From Bacteroides sp. (GTDB lineage: Bacteria; Bacteroidota; Bacteroidia; Bacteroidales; Bacteroidaceae), in the NCBI GenBank assembly GCA_021202275.1, contig JAJQDI010000021.1, positions 124,001 to 188,000 of the forward strand: a stretch of DNA of 64,000 bases, given 5' to 3'. Position 1 is the first letter of the stretch. Each line of letters opens with the position of its first letter. The notes below the pieces were generated by a model that was given only the letters and a program-made list of their open reading frames with translations, made no database searches and had not been told where the DNA came from. This document shows, one piece after another, positions 8,626 through 16,692 of the stretch. Position numbers and translations under genes: made by a program.

Positions 8626-9732
8626 ACAGATGAGTTTCTCTATAAATTCCAGATGCATATCGATACAAATTTACACAAAAATATACAATTCCGGATAAAG
8701 CCGATAAAAAGATATAGACTCTTCATAAAGGAAACACACACAAAGGTCTGGCCTTGCGGTAAAGGAAATAAAAAAAGAGTAAAAGCCAGCGAATATCGGA
8801 GCAGAAATTCATACAGATATGCCAGTCAGATCCCGGAAACAGAGAGTGATGCAGTCAAAGACATCCGCTACCTACCCGGTAATTAAATGAAAAAATATGA
8901 ATCTCTGTTTTCCGTAGGGGATAAATCGTAGTCTCAGGATCAGCCTCTATTCCTCAGAAAGGATCAGGAAATAACCAAAAACAAATCTTCTTTTTCCGGA
9001 AAAGATCAAACAAAAATCAAAAATGGATCTCCTTTCTCCGAAGGGAGCAAACCATAGATAAAACAAATCCCTGTTCTCCGGAAAGGATCAGGAAATGACC
9101 AGGAAATGACCGAAAACAAATATTCTTTCCCCTTCGGGGAAAAGGGGTGTATACTTTCTACCTACCTAACCAAATAACCACCTAACTAAACAACTACATA
9201 CCCAACTAACTAAATAATTACATACCCAACTAACCATCAATTATTTATATATTTACCTGAGCAACAGGAATACAAATATAACAGGCAGGCGACTGTGCAA
9301 GGCCCAGACAAAAAAACGTATATCCGGAAGTCAAAAAGACAGAAATATAAAACCTCAGTTACTGGAGGTGACCGGAATATGTAGTTCATTCCAAGATCTG
9401 ACAATAAAGTTCTCTATCTTCAAATGAAAGATAGGCAAAGACAATATACACTCAGATCCGGATACCACTACACAGAAATTTTCGGACAGGTTAGTTTATG
9501 GTTGCGGATGCTTCACTACCGGCCTCATAGAATCCGGTATCCGCTTAGATTGAAACGTTATTTTCCGGATCTCCCGCGCAGCTGATCCTGCTGGCTATGC
9601 CCATAAAAACAAAGAGAGAATCTCCACTCCAGGTTTCGCCGGCTAAAACCTTATCCCATCCTCTTTTACGAAAAACAGAAAGTGAACAAAAGAAAAGAGC
9701 CTGTGTTGTGATAATCAGAAATATCTACAACC
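8626..9732. other. 1.1-kb gene-free interval with hairpin array
   Basis: No protein or RNA gene was recognised. The left part should hold the promoter of the caspase unit. The centre (8902-9146) holds the hairpin array listed separately, followed by a C/A-rich low-complexity stretch (about 9155-9245) in which TACATACCCAACTAAC occurs twice, 24 bp apart (9197-9212 and 9221-9236). The right part (9250-9730) shows nothing beyond ordinary AT-rich sequence. Confidence 0.6.
8902..9146 (+). repeat. Degenerate tandem array of small hairpins, about 42-bp period
   Basis: Six related units begin near 8902, 8945, 8986, 9028, 9068 and 9122. Each has a pyrimidine-rich left arm, a CCG/CAG/TCG turn and a purine-rich right arm, for example TCTTTTTCCGGAAAAGA, CTCCTTTCTCCGAAGGGAG and CTTTCCCCTTCGGGGAAAAG. 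Conserved A-rich linkers (GATCAGGAAATAACC, CCGAAAACAAAT and similar) separate them. The last unit has a UUCG tetraloop on a CCCC/GGGG stem. The spacing is too irregular and the units too divergent for CRISPR. Confidence 0.65.
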
Positions 9733-10950
9733 ATGAGACCATTCCTCTACTCCGTTCTTGTTACTCTAAGTCTATTGGGTATCAGCTGTTCGGACAATGA
9801 GTCACGCAACTCACCGGATACCGACCTATCCGTACACCAGAACGTATATCTGAAACTGAGTACAGAGATACAGACACGTCTCGATGCCGAGCCTTCGCAG
9901 GTTGGCACATCGGCACCTCTCTATTCGGCTATCCTTTACTTCCTGGACGATGCCGACGATCCGCTCTGCTGGCAGGTGAAAAAAGTAGGGATTGACGGAG
10001 ACATCAGTACGGAACAATTTCTCGAAGGTACCATTCTGGGAGGTATACCTGTAGAGGTAACCCAGGTATATGTAGTTGGCAACTATAACTCTTCCGATGC
10101 AGAAGGCAATTACGCTTCGTTCCCACTCACCTCCGGAGTAACCCTGTCACAGATAAGATCAACTGTATTAGATATCAACCAGGTGGCCTACTGGCAACTG
10201 GCAGACGGAACAAGTACCGCTTCGGAAGAAGATGAAACTATAAAAACGAAGATCAGTATCATGGATGGCGTGGCTCCCTTACAGGAATACAGCAGCAATC
10301 CGCAGGGATGGAAAGGAGGAGAAGGTCCGGCCTACGGAGACATGTACGCAGAGGTGAGACTGACTCCCCTGACAGCCAGGCTGGAATTCTATTCCTTCTC
10401 TGTTTTTCTACAATCCGATGCATATACCATGGATGGTATCTATATAAATTATTTCTATCCGAAACTTCCGTTAAGTCTCGACCCGGAAGGATATGCCGTT
10501 ACAAATAACGGCAACGATCCGGAGAGGTATGATAGAAACAATCCGTTGTTTACCTATACTCCCTACAGAGCCATGTACAATCCCATCCGTGCCACTGTAA
10601 ACAACCCCGATGAAGAGGAGATCAGTTTTGAAGCAGGATCAGCAGAAGACAGATTCACCTTTCATGTCTTTGGCGGATCTCCGAGCCCGCAAGTGGTATT
10701 CCGGTTCACGGATGTAACTTTCAGAGACGGTACCACAGCCGACGAAAGGTATGCGACCATCACCCGGTTTCTCGATTAGGACAACCAGGAGATCACGACA
10801 TTTGAAAGAAACACCATCTATTCTTTCCGGAATATAGATATCCGGGTATTCACAGAAACACCGGATCCCGGGCCCCAGATCGAACTGACGGTACATGTGG
10901 AGATACGCAACTGGATAAATGTAGTGATCACTCCTCCGATGAACAACTAA
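9733..10950 (+). pseudogene. FimA/Mfa-type fimbrial lipoprotein interrupted by in-frame TAG
   Basis: The gene opens with a lipoprotein signal (MRPFLYSVLVTLSLLGISC, lipobox LGISC). Its middle has the VRLTPLTARLEF segment typical of FimA/Mfa1-family pilins and anchors. Codon 349 (10777-10779) is TAG. Translation in the same frame continues for 56 more codons to TAA at 10950, and that extension carries the family's C-terminal strand pattern (FERNTIYSFRNIDIRV, then LTVHVEIRNW and VVITPP). So the intact protein would be 405 residues, and the TAG removes the donor/C-terminal strands needed for polymerisation. A CAG-to-TAG change would explain it. Fimbrial subunits are exported as lipoproteins and assembled on the surface. 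No fimbrial partner genes were recognised nearby. Confidence 0.8.
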
Positions 10951-11023
10951 CGGGTACAGACCAGCGAAACCAGATAGCCGGTATGCCGGCTTCACAGAAA
11001 AATCCGACTATCTGACTAGTTCT

Positions 11024-11074
11024 GGTAACCGACCCGACCCGGTTTAGTTACCAATCCCTTAGGAGATGGTTACT
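11024..11074. repeat. Triple GGTWACC box element, copy 1 (22-bp spacing)
   Basis: Boxes GGTAACC (11024-11030), AGTTACC (11046-11052) and GGTTACT (11068-11074) start exactly 22 bp apart. The same three-box, 22-bp layout recurs at 62159-62209. The spacers differ between copies, so the boxes and their phase are what is conserved. The period of two helical turns would put all boxes on one DNA face. Confidence 0.6.
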
Positions 11075-11177
11075 AATTGACCAGAATATATGTACGGCTA
11101 TATTCCTCTAAACATTTGCTTTCCATGTACGGATCAGACATATCTCATCCGGAAGTTGCGCGGACAGTGAAGAGGAA

Positions 11178-11384
11178 ATGAGCGCGAACAATATCTACCG
11201 CAAACCCATCCTTTTCACACCAGGCAAACTCTTTAAGCGAAGCCTTAAAGAGAGAAGTGTCACCCGTTATCACCAGCCTGATACCGACTATACAGACGGT
11301 AGCAGGAGCAATGACAGCGGCAACGGTAGCGACAACAGCGGCGGTGGCAACGATGGCAACGACGAAGATAGCATGCTGGGCTGA
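11178..11384 (+). CDS. Doubtful short ORF with Gly/Asn/Asp-rich tail
   Basis: A 68-codon ORF preceded by a purine-rich GAAGAGGAA stretch. The N-terminal half is basic and the C-terminal half is an unusual Ser/Gly/Asn/Asp run (for example NDSGNGSDNSGGGNDG). No domain, signal peptide or relative is recognised. It could be the truncated remnant of an exported protein of the neighbouring fimbrial region, or not coding at all. Confidence 0.25.
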   Translation: MSANNIYRKPILFTPGKLFKRSLKERSVTRYHQPDTDYTDGSRSNDSGNGSDNSGGGNDGNDEDSMLG

Positions 11385-11575
11385 TGCAACGATTCTCCAT
11401 ACATAGAAAAAGCAACCCTATATACGTCATTCCGTATAAGGCCTACCGGTTGAGTTTTCTATAGAAGGAGATCTTACAATAAAAAGCATCAGAAACGATC
11501 TGTGGGTCCTGCCCGGAAAGAGCAGGACCAGCACAAAATACCCGGACAGCCTGTAGGTTCGTCTTATTTTTCCGG

Positions 11576-11612
11576 AAAGTTGAGGATGAAGATTCATTCT
11601 CAACTTTTTTTC
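11576..11612 (+). terminator. Intrinsic terminator
   Basis: AAAGTTGAG extended by GATGAA pairs with TTCATTCTCAACTTT across a tiny loop, and the descending arm runs straight into T8-9. This is a strong intrinsic terminator for plus-strand transcription from the fimbrial region. Confidence 0.8.
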
Positions 11613-11705
11613 CAACGACGTTACATGAAAAGAAGTTTGCTCCCGCGTTTCATACATATTCGCGGAAATCCGTGTATACATCATGGTTTCTCCGGGAAAA
11701 AAATA

Positions 11706-11713
11706 TATATTTG
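11706..11713 (+). promoter_or_regulatory. -7 box TATATTTG upstream of acyltransferase gene
   Basis: A perfect TAnnTTTG box ends only 8 bp before the ATG at 11722, so transcription would begin at or within a few bases of the start codon, implying a leaderless or near-leaderless mRNA. Confidence 0.5.
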
Positions 11714-11721
11714 TATAACAG

Positions 11722-12705
11722 ATGGCTTTGAAACTGACTACATATCTGCAATCAAAAAAAATTCCTGACCTGCCAGGTAACCATGCGTTTCATTCAAAGG
11801 AGCTTTTCCAGTTGTATGAAGCCACCCCCGGCTATAGTCCCCTGATGATCGTAGCCTCGGAAGAGGGTCGTCCGATTGCCCGGCTGTTGGCTGCCATCCG
11901 GAAAAGCACCCGTTGGTTCCCCCCTTCCCTGATCCGCCGGTGTGAGATATACGATACGGGCGAATACTTCGATCCGGATATCAATAAGGAGGAAGTATTT
12001 GGTGAAATGCTCGAACACCTGACAAGGGAAGTGAAAGAGCACTCCTTCCTGATCGAATTCCGCAACCTGGAAAATGCGAAATTCGGCTACCGGTATCTCC
12101 GCAAGAATCACTACTTCGCAGTCAACTGGTTGCGTGTACGCAACTCCTTGCACCACAACATACCTCCCGAAGAGCGATTCAGTGAGTCGCGCCTGCGACA
12201 GATCAGGAAAGGGCTGAAAAACGGTGCAGAAGTCGGCATCGCGGAATCTCTGGAAGAGATCAAAGAGTTTTCACAGATGTTGCGCTATGTCTACTCACCC
12301 CGCATCCGGAAACACTTTCCGAGCATCGAATTTTTCCGGCACATACCCTCCTGGCTCACTCACGACAAATTGGGCAAGATCTTTATTGTGCGCTACAAAG
12401 GACGAATCATCGGCGGATCGGCCTGTGTATTTTCCGGAGAGAATGCCTATCTGTGGTTTTCAGGAGGCATGCGAAAGACCTTTGCCCTGCAATATCCGGG
12501 CATACTGGCTGTCTGGAAAGCCATTTCCTATGCCTACGAACACAATTACCGTCACCTGGAATTTATGGAGGTGGGACTTCCCTTCCGCAAAAACCCCTAT
12601 CGCGAGTTTGTGCTCCGTTTCGGCGGAAAACAAAGCAGTACCCGCCGTTGGTTCCGGTTCCGCTGGAACTGGCTCAACAGGATCTGCATACGCATGTACG
12701 CGTGA
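11722..12705 (+). CDS. GNAT-type acyltransferase (BioF2/FemAB-like domain)
   Basis: A 327-residue cytoplasmic protein with two GNAT-like halves. The C-terminal half contains GKIFIVRYKGRIIGGSACVF followed by AYLWFSGGMRK and a helix with GILAVWKAISYAYEHNYRHLEFM. This is the pattern of the BioF2-like acetyltransferase domain found in FemAB-type enzymes that transfer amino-acyl or acyl groups to cell-envelope or polysaccharide precursors. The N-terminal half (residues 30-130) is a degenerate GNAT fold with IEFRNLENAKFGYRYLRK. The extremely close upstream -7 box suggests a very short leader, but no better start exists downstream. The gene is monocistronic. The substrate is unknown. Confidence 0.8.
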   Translation: MALKLTTYLQSKKIPDLPGNHAFHSKELFQLYEATPGYSPLMIVASEEGRPIARLLAAIRKSTRWFPPSLIRRCEIYDTGEYFDPDINKEEVFGEMLEHLTREVKEHSFLIEFRNLENAKFGYRYLRKNHYFAVNWLRVRNSLHHNIPPEERFSESRLRQIRKGLKNGAEVGIAESLEEIKEFSQMLRYVYSPRIRKHFPSIEFFRHIPSWLTHDKLGKIFIVRYKGRIIGGSACVFSGENAYLWFSGGMRKTFALQYPGILAVWKAISYAYEHNYRHLEFMEVGLPFRKNPYREFVLRFGGKQSSTRRWFRFRWNWLNRICIRMYA

Positions 12706-13214
12706 AAATCACGACCAGCCACAAACAAGATGGAACAATCTATCGATGAAAATAGATAAAGAATCAAAAATTCCGGAAATCAAGACATACGAAATACACC
12801 TGAAAAGCGATACGGACAGCTTCCAAAGACGACCCGGTATCTCCATTACACCTCCTATATCCGTAAATCATAAATCCTAAAATATGTTTCTAAACATAAA
12901 TCGAAAAACTAACGAATAAAACCTGTAATTAATTGCAGAAAAATTTCTCTATTCAATCAGAATTATCTTTCTTTGCGCAGAATTTGAGCCGGTTCCGGAA
13001 TGGATCATACGATCTGTCCTCCGCTGAATAAAAACGGAATACATCCTGTAATATAACAAAAAGGTTGTTCCGTGATCAGCCGGCCCGTCGACCATCGAAC
13101 AGACTGACATCCAACAGAATGATCACCTTAGGTGGGCAAGAGAAGAGGAATGAAGGAACAGGCCTTTATTTGTATAGAAACATTTTGTTTAATGCGAAAT
13201 AAACTATCATAATC
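12706..13214. other. Intergenic region, possible 44-codon ORF only
   Basis: About 500 bp. A small ORF at 12746-12880 (44 residues, basic/polar, no recognised motif) follows the acyltransferase gene by 40 bp and may be translated, but nothing supports it beyond its reading frame. The remainder is non-coding and should hold the promoter of the epimerase gene. Confidence 0.4.
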
Positions 13215-13619
13215 ATGAAAATTTCACACATCGAGCACTTAGGTATTGCTGTGAAAAGCATTGAAGAAGCTCTTCCCTATTATGAGAATGTGTTGGGCCT
13301 GAAGTGCTACAACATCGAAACGGTTGAAGATCAGAAAGTACGCACTGCTTTCCTGAAAGTAGGTGATACGAAGATCGAACTCCTGGAACCGACCTCTCCC
13401 GACAGTACAATTGCCAAATTCCTGGAAAACAAAGGTCCGGGCGTGCATCATGTGGCATTTGCCGTAGCCGACGGAGTTGCTCCGGCGCTGGCGGAGGCGG
13501 AAGAGAAAGGCATACGACTCATTGATAAAGCTCCGCGCAACGGAGCGGAAGGATTGAGCATTGCTTTCCTGCACCCAAAATCTACGCAGGGAGTACTGAC
13601 CGAACTGTGTGAGGAGTAA
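13215..13619 (+). CDS. mce: Methylmalonyl-CoA epimerase
   Basis: A 134-residue cytoplasmic enzyme that interconverts (R)- and (S)-methylmalonyl-CoA in the succinate-propionate pathway. It has the vicinal-oxygen-chelate fold with two beta-alpha-beta-beta-beta modules. The metal ligands sit in the expected places: His8 in ISHIEHLGIAV, the Gln/Glu region near ETVEDQKV, His77 in GVHHVAFAV and the Glu of VLTELCEE at the end. Length is standard. It is the first gene of the methylmalonyl-CoA decarboxylase cluster, separated from the next gene by 129 bp that contain a long hairpin. Confidence 0.95.
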   Translation: MKISHIEHLGIAVKSIEEALPYYENVLGLKCYNIETVEDQKVRTAFLKVGDTKIELLEPTSPDSTIAKFLENKGPGVHHVAFAVADGVAPALAEAEEKGIRLIDKAPRNGAEGLSIAFLHPKSTQGVLTELCEE

Positions 13620-13660
13620 GTAAGAATAAACCGATAAGGCAGAGAATAAAAGTCCGCGAT

Positions 13661-13700
13661 TTCGTAACATCGGGAGTCACACACCTCCCGATGCTACGAA
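13661..13700 (+). promoter_or_regulatory. Hairpin between epimerase and decarboxylase genes
   Basis: TTCGTAACATCGGGAG (13661-13676) pairs with 13685-13700 with one mismatch and an 8-base loop. There is no T-tract. It could be a partial terminator, an mRNA processing site or a REP-like element setting different levels of the two genes. Confidence 0.5.
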
Positions 13701-13748
13701 CCAAACGGGCCAGATATAAATTAATCAATCCATAAAACATAAAAATTC

Positions 13749-15302
13749 ATGAGTAACCAGCTTGAAAAAGTAAAAGAGCTTATTGAACTCCGTACGAAAG
13801 CTCGCTTAGGTGGTGGCGAAAAAGCTATTGAAAAACAACACGCCAAAGGTAAGTATACCGCCCGCGAACGTATCGCCCAGTTGCTGGATGAAGGTAGCTT
13901 CGAAGAATTGGATATGTTCGTACAACACAGATGCACCAACTTCGGACAAGAGAAAAAACAGATCCTCGGCGACGGAGTAGTAACCGGATACGGTACTATT
14001 GATGGCCGATTGGTGTATGTGTTTACCCAGGATTTCACTGTATTCGGAGGATCTTTGTCTGAAACCATGGCACAGAAGATCTGCAAGGTAATGGATATGG
14101 CCATGAAGATGGGTGCCCCGGTAATTGGTATCAACGACTCGGGTGGTGCCCGTATCCAGGAGGGTATCAATGCACTGGCAGGATATGCCGAAATTTTCCA
14201 ACGCAACATCATGGCCTCAGGTGTGATCCCGCAGATCTCAGGTATTTTCGGACCTTGTGCCGGTGGTGCCGTATATTCGCCTGCCCTGACCGACTTCACG
14301 TTGATGACCGAAGGAACTTCTTATATGTTCCTTACAGGTCCTAAGGTAGTGAAGACCGTGACCGGAGAAGACGTGACACAGGAAGAGCTGGGAGGCGCTT
14401 CTGTACACGCCAGCAAATCAGGGGTTACTCATTTTACCGCTGAAACCGAAGAAGAAGGATTGGCTATGATCCGTCGTCTGCTCAGCTATATCCCGCAAAA
14501 CAACCTCGAAGAGGCTCCTCTGTTGGTCTGCAACGATCCGATTGACCGCCTGGAAGACTCTCTGAACGAGATCATCCCCGACAGCCCCAACAAACCATAC
14601 GATATGTACGAGGTGATCGCCGCTATCGTGGACAACGATGAATTCCTTGAAGTACAGCCCGATTATTCAAAAAATATCATCGTTGGTTTCGCCCGTTTCA
14701 ACGGACAATCCGTAGGGGTGGTAGCCAATCAGCCGAAATACCTGGCGGGTGTACTCGACAGTAACGCTTCCCGCAAAGGAGCACGTTTTGTACGTTTCTG
14801 CGACGCGTTCAACATACCTTTGGTGACTCTGGTAGATGTACCGGGATTCCTTCCGGGAACCGGACAGGAATACAACGGAGTGATCCTGCACGGTGCCAAA
14901 CTGCTGTATGCGTACGGAGAAGCTACTGTACCCAAAGTAACAGTGACCCTGCGTAAGTCTTACGGTGGCTCGCATATCGTAATGAGCTGCAAACAACTGC
15001 GTGGAGATATGAACTATGCGTGGCCAACCGCAGAGATCGCGGTGATGGGTGGTGCAGGCGCGGTAGAGGTACTGTATGCCCGTGAAGCCAAAGAAGCTGC
15101 TGATCCTGCCGCGTTTATGGCTGAAAAAGAAGCAGAATATACCAAGCTGTTTGCCAATCCGTACAATGCTGCGAAATACGGATATATCGATGACGTGATC
15201 GAACCGCGTAATACCCGTTTCCGTGTGATCCGCGCTCTGCAGCAATTGCAGACCAAGAAGCTGACCAACCCGGCTAAAAAACATGGTAATATTCCTTTGT
15301 AA
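13749..15302 (+). CDS. mmdA: Methylmalonyl-CoA decarboxylase alpha (carboxyltransferase) subunit
   Basis: A 517-residue carboxyltransferase of the acyl-CoA carboxylase beta family. In this gene context it transfers the carboxyl group of (S)-methylmalonyl-CoA to biotin on the carrier subunit, making propionyl-CoA. Both crotonase-fold halves are present: the N-terminal half with [25 protein letters not shown] and [16 protein letters not shown], the C-terminal half with [23 protein letters not shown] and [10 protein letters not shown]. These are oxyanion and CoA-binding motifs of the family. A propionyl-CoA carboxylase role is the alternative, but adjacent OadG-, BCCP- and beta-type membrane subunits make the sodium-pumping decarboxylase assignment stronger. 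Confidence 0.95.
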   Translation: MSNQLEKVKELIELRTKARLGGGEKAIEKQHAKGKYTARERIAQLLDEGSFEELDMFVQHRCTNFGQEKKQILGDGVVTGYGTIDGRLVYVFTQDFTVFGGSLSETMAQKICKVMDMAMKMGAPVIGINDSGGARIQEGINALAGYAEIFQRNIMASGVIPQISGIFGPCAGGAVYSPALTDFTLMTEGTSYMFLTGPKVVKTVTGEDVTQEELGGASVHASKSGVTHFTAETEEEGLAMIRRLLSYIPQNNLEEAPLLVCNDPIDRLEDSLNEIIPDSPNKPYDMYEVIAAIVDNDEFLEVQPDYSKNIIVGFARFNGQSVGVVANQPKYLAGVLDSNASRKGARFVRFCDAFNIPLVTLVDVPGFLPGTGQEYNGVILHGAKLLYAYGEATVPKVTVTLRKSYGGSHIVMSCKQLRGDMNYAWPTAEIAVMGGAGAVEVLYAREAKEAADPAAFMAEKEAEYTKLFANPYNAAKYGYIDDVIEPRNTRFRVIRALQQLQTKKLTNPAKKHGNIPL

Positions 15303-15323
15303 AAACAGTAAATATTGATCCTT

Positions 15324-16235
15324 ATGAACAAAAAAATACGCGGAATATTCGTTGCGGCGGCACTCCTCTGCGTGACAGGTCTGCTGGCACAAAGTCCGGG
15401 CAGCCTGCGCATCAATGAGGTGATGGTGGTGAATGAGACCAACTTCCAGGACGACTATGGTTTGCATAGTGCCTGGATAGAGATCTATAACACCTCTTTT
15501 GCCACGGTAGATATCAAAGGATGCTACCTGACCAACGATCCGAACAATCCGACCAAATATGCTATTCCCAAGAGCGACGTACTGACCCAGATCAAACCGC
15601 GTCAGCACGCCTTGTTCTGGGCAGACGGCATGCCCTCACGGGGTACCTTCCATGTGAACTTCACGTTAGACCCCACTAAAGAGAATTACATCGCGTTGTA
15701 CGATTCCAATGGCAAGACATTGATCGATGAGGTGACCATCCCTGCGGGAATACCCACAGATCAATCTTACGGACGTGTGGAAGACGGCAGCACGGAATGG
15801 GAGATCAAAGGTGGCGGGAGCAGCTACGTGACACCAAGTACCAACAATCTGACTATAGACAAGAACAGTAAGATTGATAAATTCCGTGAACATGACTCTA
15901 CCGGGATCGGTATGGCTATCACAGCCATGTGTGTAGTATTCAGCGGGTTGCTCCTCTTGTTCCTGCTGTTTAAAACGGTAGGTAATATCGCGGTGAAAAT
16001 GAGCAAACGCAACGCGATGAAAGCGCATGGAATTACCGACAAGCAGGAGGCCAAAGAGAAAAATCTGGGCAAACGTTCTGGAGAAGAATTTGCCGCGATT
16101 GCTATGGCTATGCACGAACTGACCAACGAAGTACATGACTTTGAAGATATGGTACTGACAATCCACAAGGTGAAACGTACCTACTCTCCATGGAGCTCGA
16201 AGATCTACACGCTGCGTGAAACACCTAAAAAATAA
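15324..16235 (+). CDS. Lamin-tail domain/OadG fusion, gamma subunit of sodium pump
   Basis: A 303-residue protein. Residues 1-23 are a signal peptide (MNKKIRGIFVAAALLCVTGL..AQ). Residues 28-170 match a lamin-tail (LTD) beta-sandwich (SLRINEVMVVNETNF, WIEIYNTSFATVDIKGCYL, YGRVEDGSTEWEI), exposed to the periplasm. One membrane span at about 196-215 (AITAMCVVFSGLLLLFLLF) leads into an OadG-like cytoplasmic tail (VGNIAVKMSKR). OadG subunits hold the decarboxylase complex together and bind the biotin-carrying subunit. The start at 15324 gives the signal peptide; a TTG three codons upstream is unlikely. The gene is 22 bp after mmdA and 27 bp before the carrier gene, clearly one operon. Confidence 0.85.
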   Translation: MNKKIRGIFVAAALLCVTGLLAQSPGSLRINEVMVVNETNFQDDYGLHSAWIEIYNTSFATVDIKGCYLTNDPNNPTKYAIPKSDVLTQIKPRQHALFWADGMPSRGTFHVNFTLDPTKENYIALYDSNGKTLIDEVTIPAGIPTDQSYGRVEDGSTEWEIKGGGSSYVTPSTNNLTIDKNSKIDKFREHDSTGIGMAITAMCVVFSGLLLLFLLFKTVGNIAVKMSKRNAMKAHGITDKQEAKEKNLGKRSGEEFAAIAMAMHELTNEVHDFEDMVLTIHKVKRTYSPWSSKIYTLRETPKK

Positions 16236-16261
16236 GTCTAACTCCCTCAACGAAACGATAT

Positions 16262-16690
16262 ATGAAAGAGTATAAATACAAAATAAACGGTAACAATTAT
16301 ACCGTAACCATCGGCGATATAGAAAACAATGTCGCACAAGTAGAAGTAAACGGAACTCCTTATAAAGTAGAACTTAACAATCCCATTCCGACAGCACCTA
16401 AGATCGTGAAGAGACCCGCGGCCGCACCAAAGACAGAAACAGGCGCTCCCGTCGTAGCACGTCCTTCCACGGCGAAGAAAGACGGTGTGAAATCTCCGTT
16501 ACCCGGTGTGATCCTTGATATCAAGGTGAAAGAGGGGGACGAGGTGAAAAAAGGGCAAACCATTATCATTCTGGAAGCCATGAAGATGGAAAACAACATC
16601 AATGCCCACAAAGATGGAAAGATCGCATCTGTCAATGTTAACAAAGGAGATTCGGTACTGGAAGGTACAAACCTCGTAATTATTGAATAA
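16262..16690 (+). CDS. mmdC: Biotin carboxyl carrier subunit of methylmalonyl-CoA decarboxylase
   Basis: A 142-residue carrier protein. The C-terminal 70 residues are a biotinyl domain with the biotinylated lysine in EAMKMENN and the usual half-barrel strands (SPLPGVILDIKVKEGDEV, GKIASVNVNKGDSVLEG). The N-terminal part has a short beta domain (YKINGNNYTVTIGDIENN) and a Pro/Ala/Thr-rich linker. It shuttles the carboxyl group from the alpha subunit to the membrane beta subunit. The gene ends 2 bp before the beta-subunit start. Confidence 0.93.
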   Translation: MKEYKYKINGNNYTVTIGDIENNVAQVEVNGTPYKVELNNPIPTAPKIVKRPAAAPKTETGAPVVARPSTAKKDGVKSPLPGVILDIKVKEGDEVKKGQTIIILEAMKMENNINAHKDGKIASVNVNKGDSVLEGTNLVIIE

Positions 16691-16692
16691 CC

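Larger units (their letters stand above)
10951..11721. other. Gene-poor interval with GGTWACC element and hairpins
   Basis: Contains the triple GGTWACC element (11024-11074), one doubtful short ORF (11178-11384), a hairpin with GGTCCTGC/GCAGGACC arms (11505-11529) and a clear terminator (11576-11612). Nothing else could be supported. Confidence 0.5.

Noticed and set aside
5680..8658. Prophage-defence island built around the caspase
   Set aside because: The caspase and Sel1 proteins both have signal peptides and no nuclease, reverse transcriptase, toxin or phage gene lies nearby, so an intracellular abortive-infection role is not supported.
8902..9146. CRISPR array
   Set aside because: Units are not identical, the supposed spacers are conserved A-rich linkers, and no cas gene is present.
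14667..15608. 313-codon minus-strand ORF across the mmdA end
   Set aside because: It is antisense to two well-supported operon genes and has no recognisable motif.
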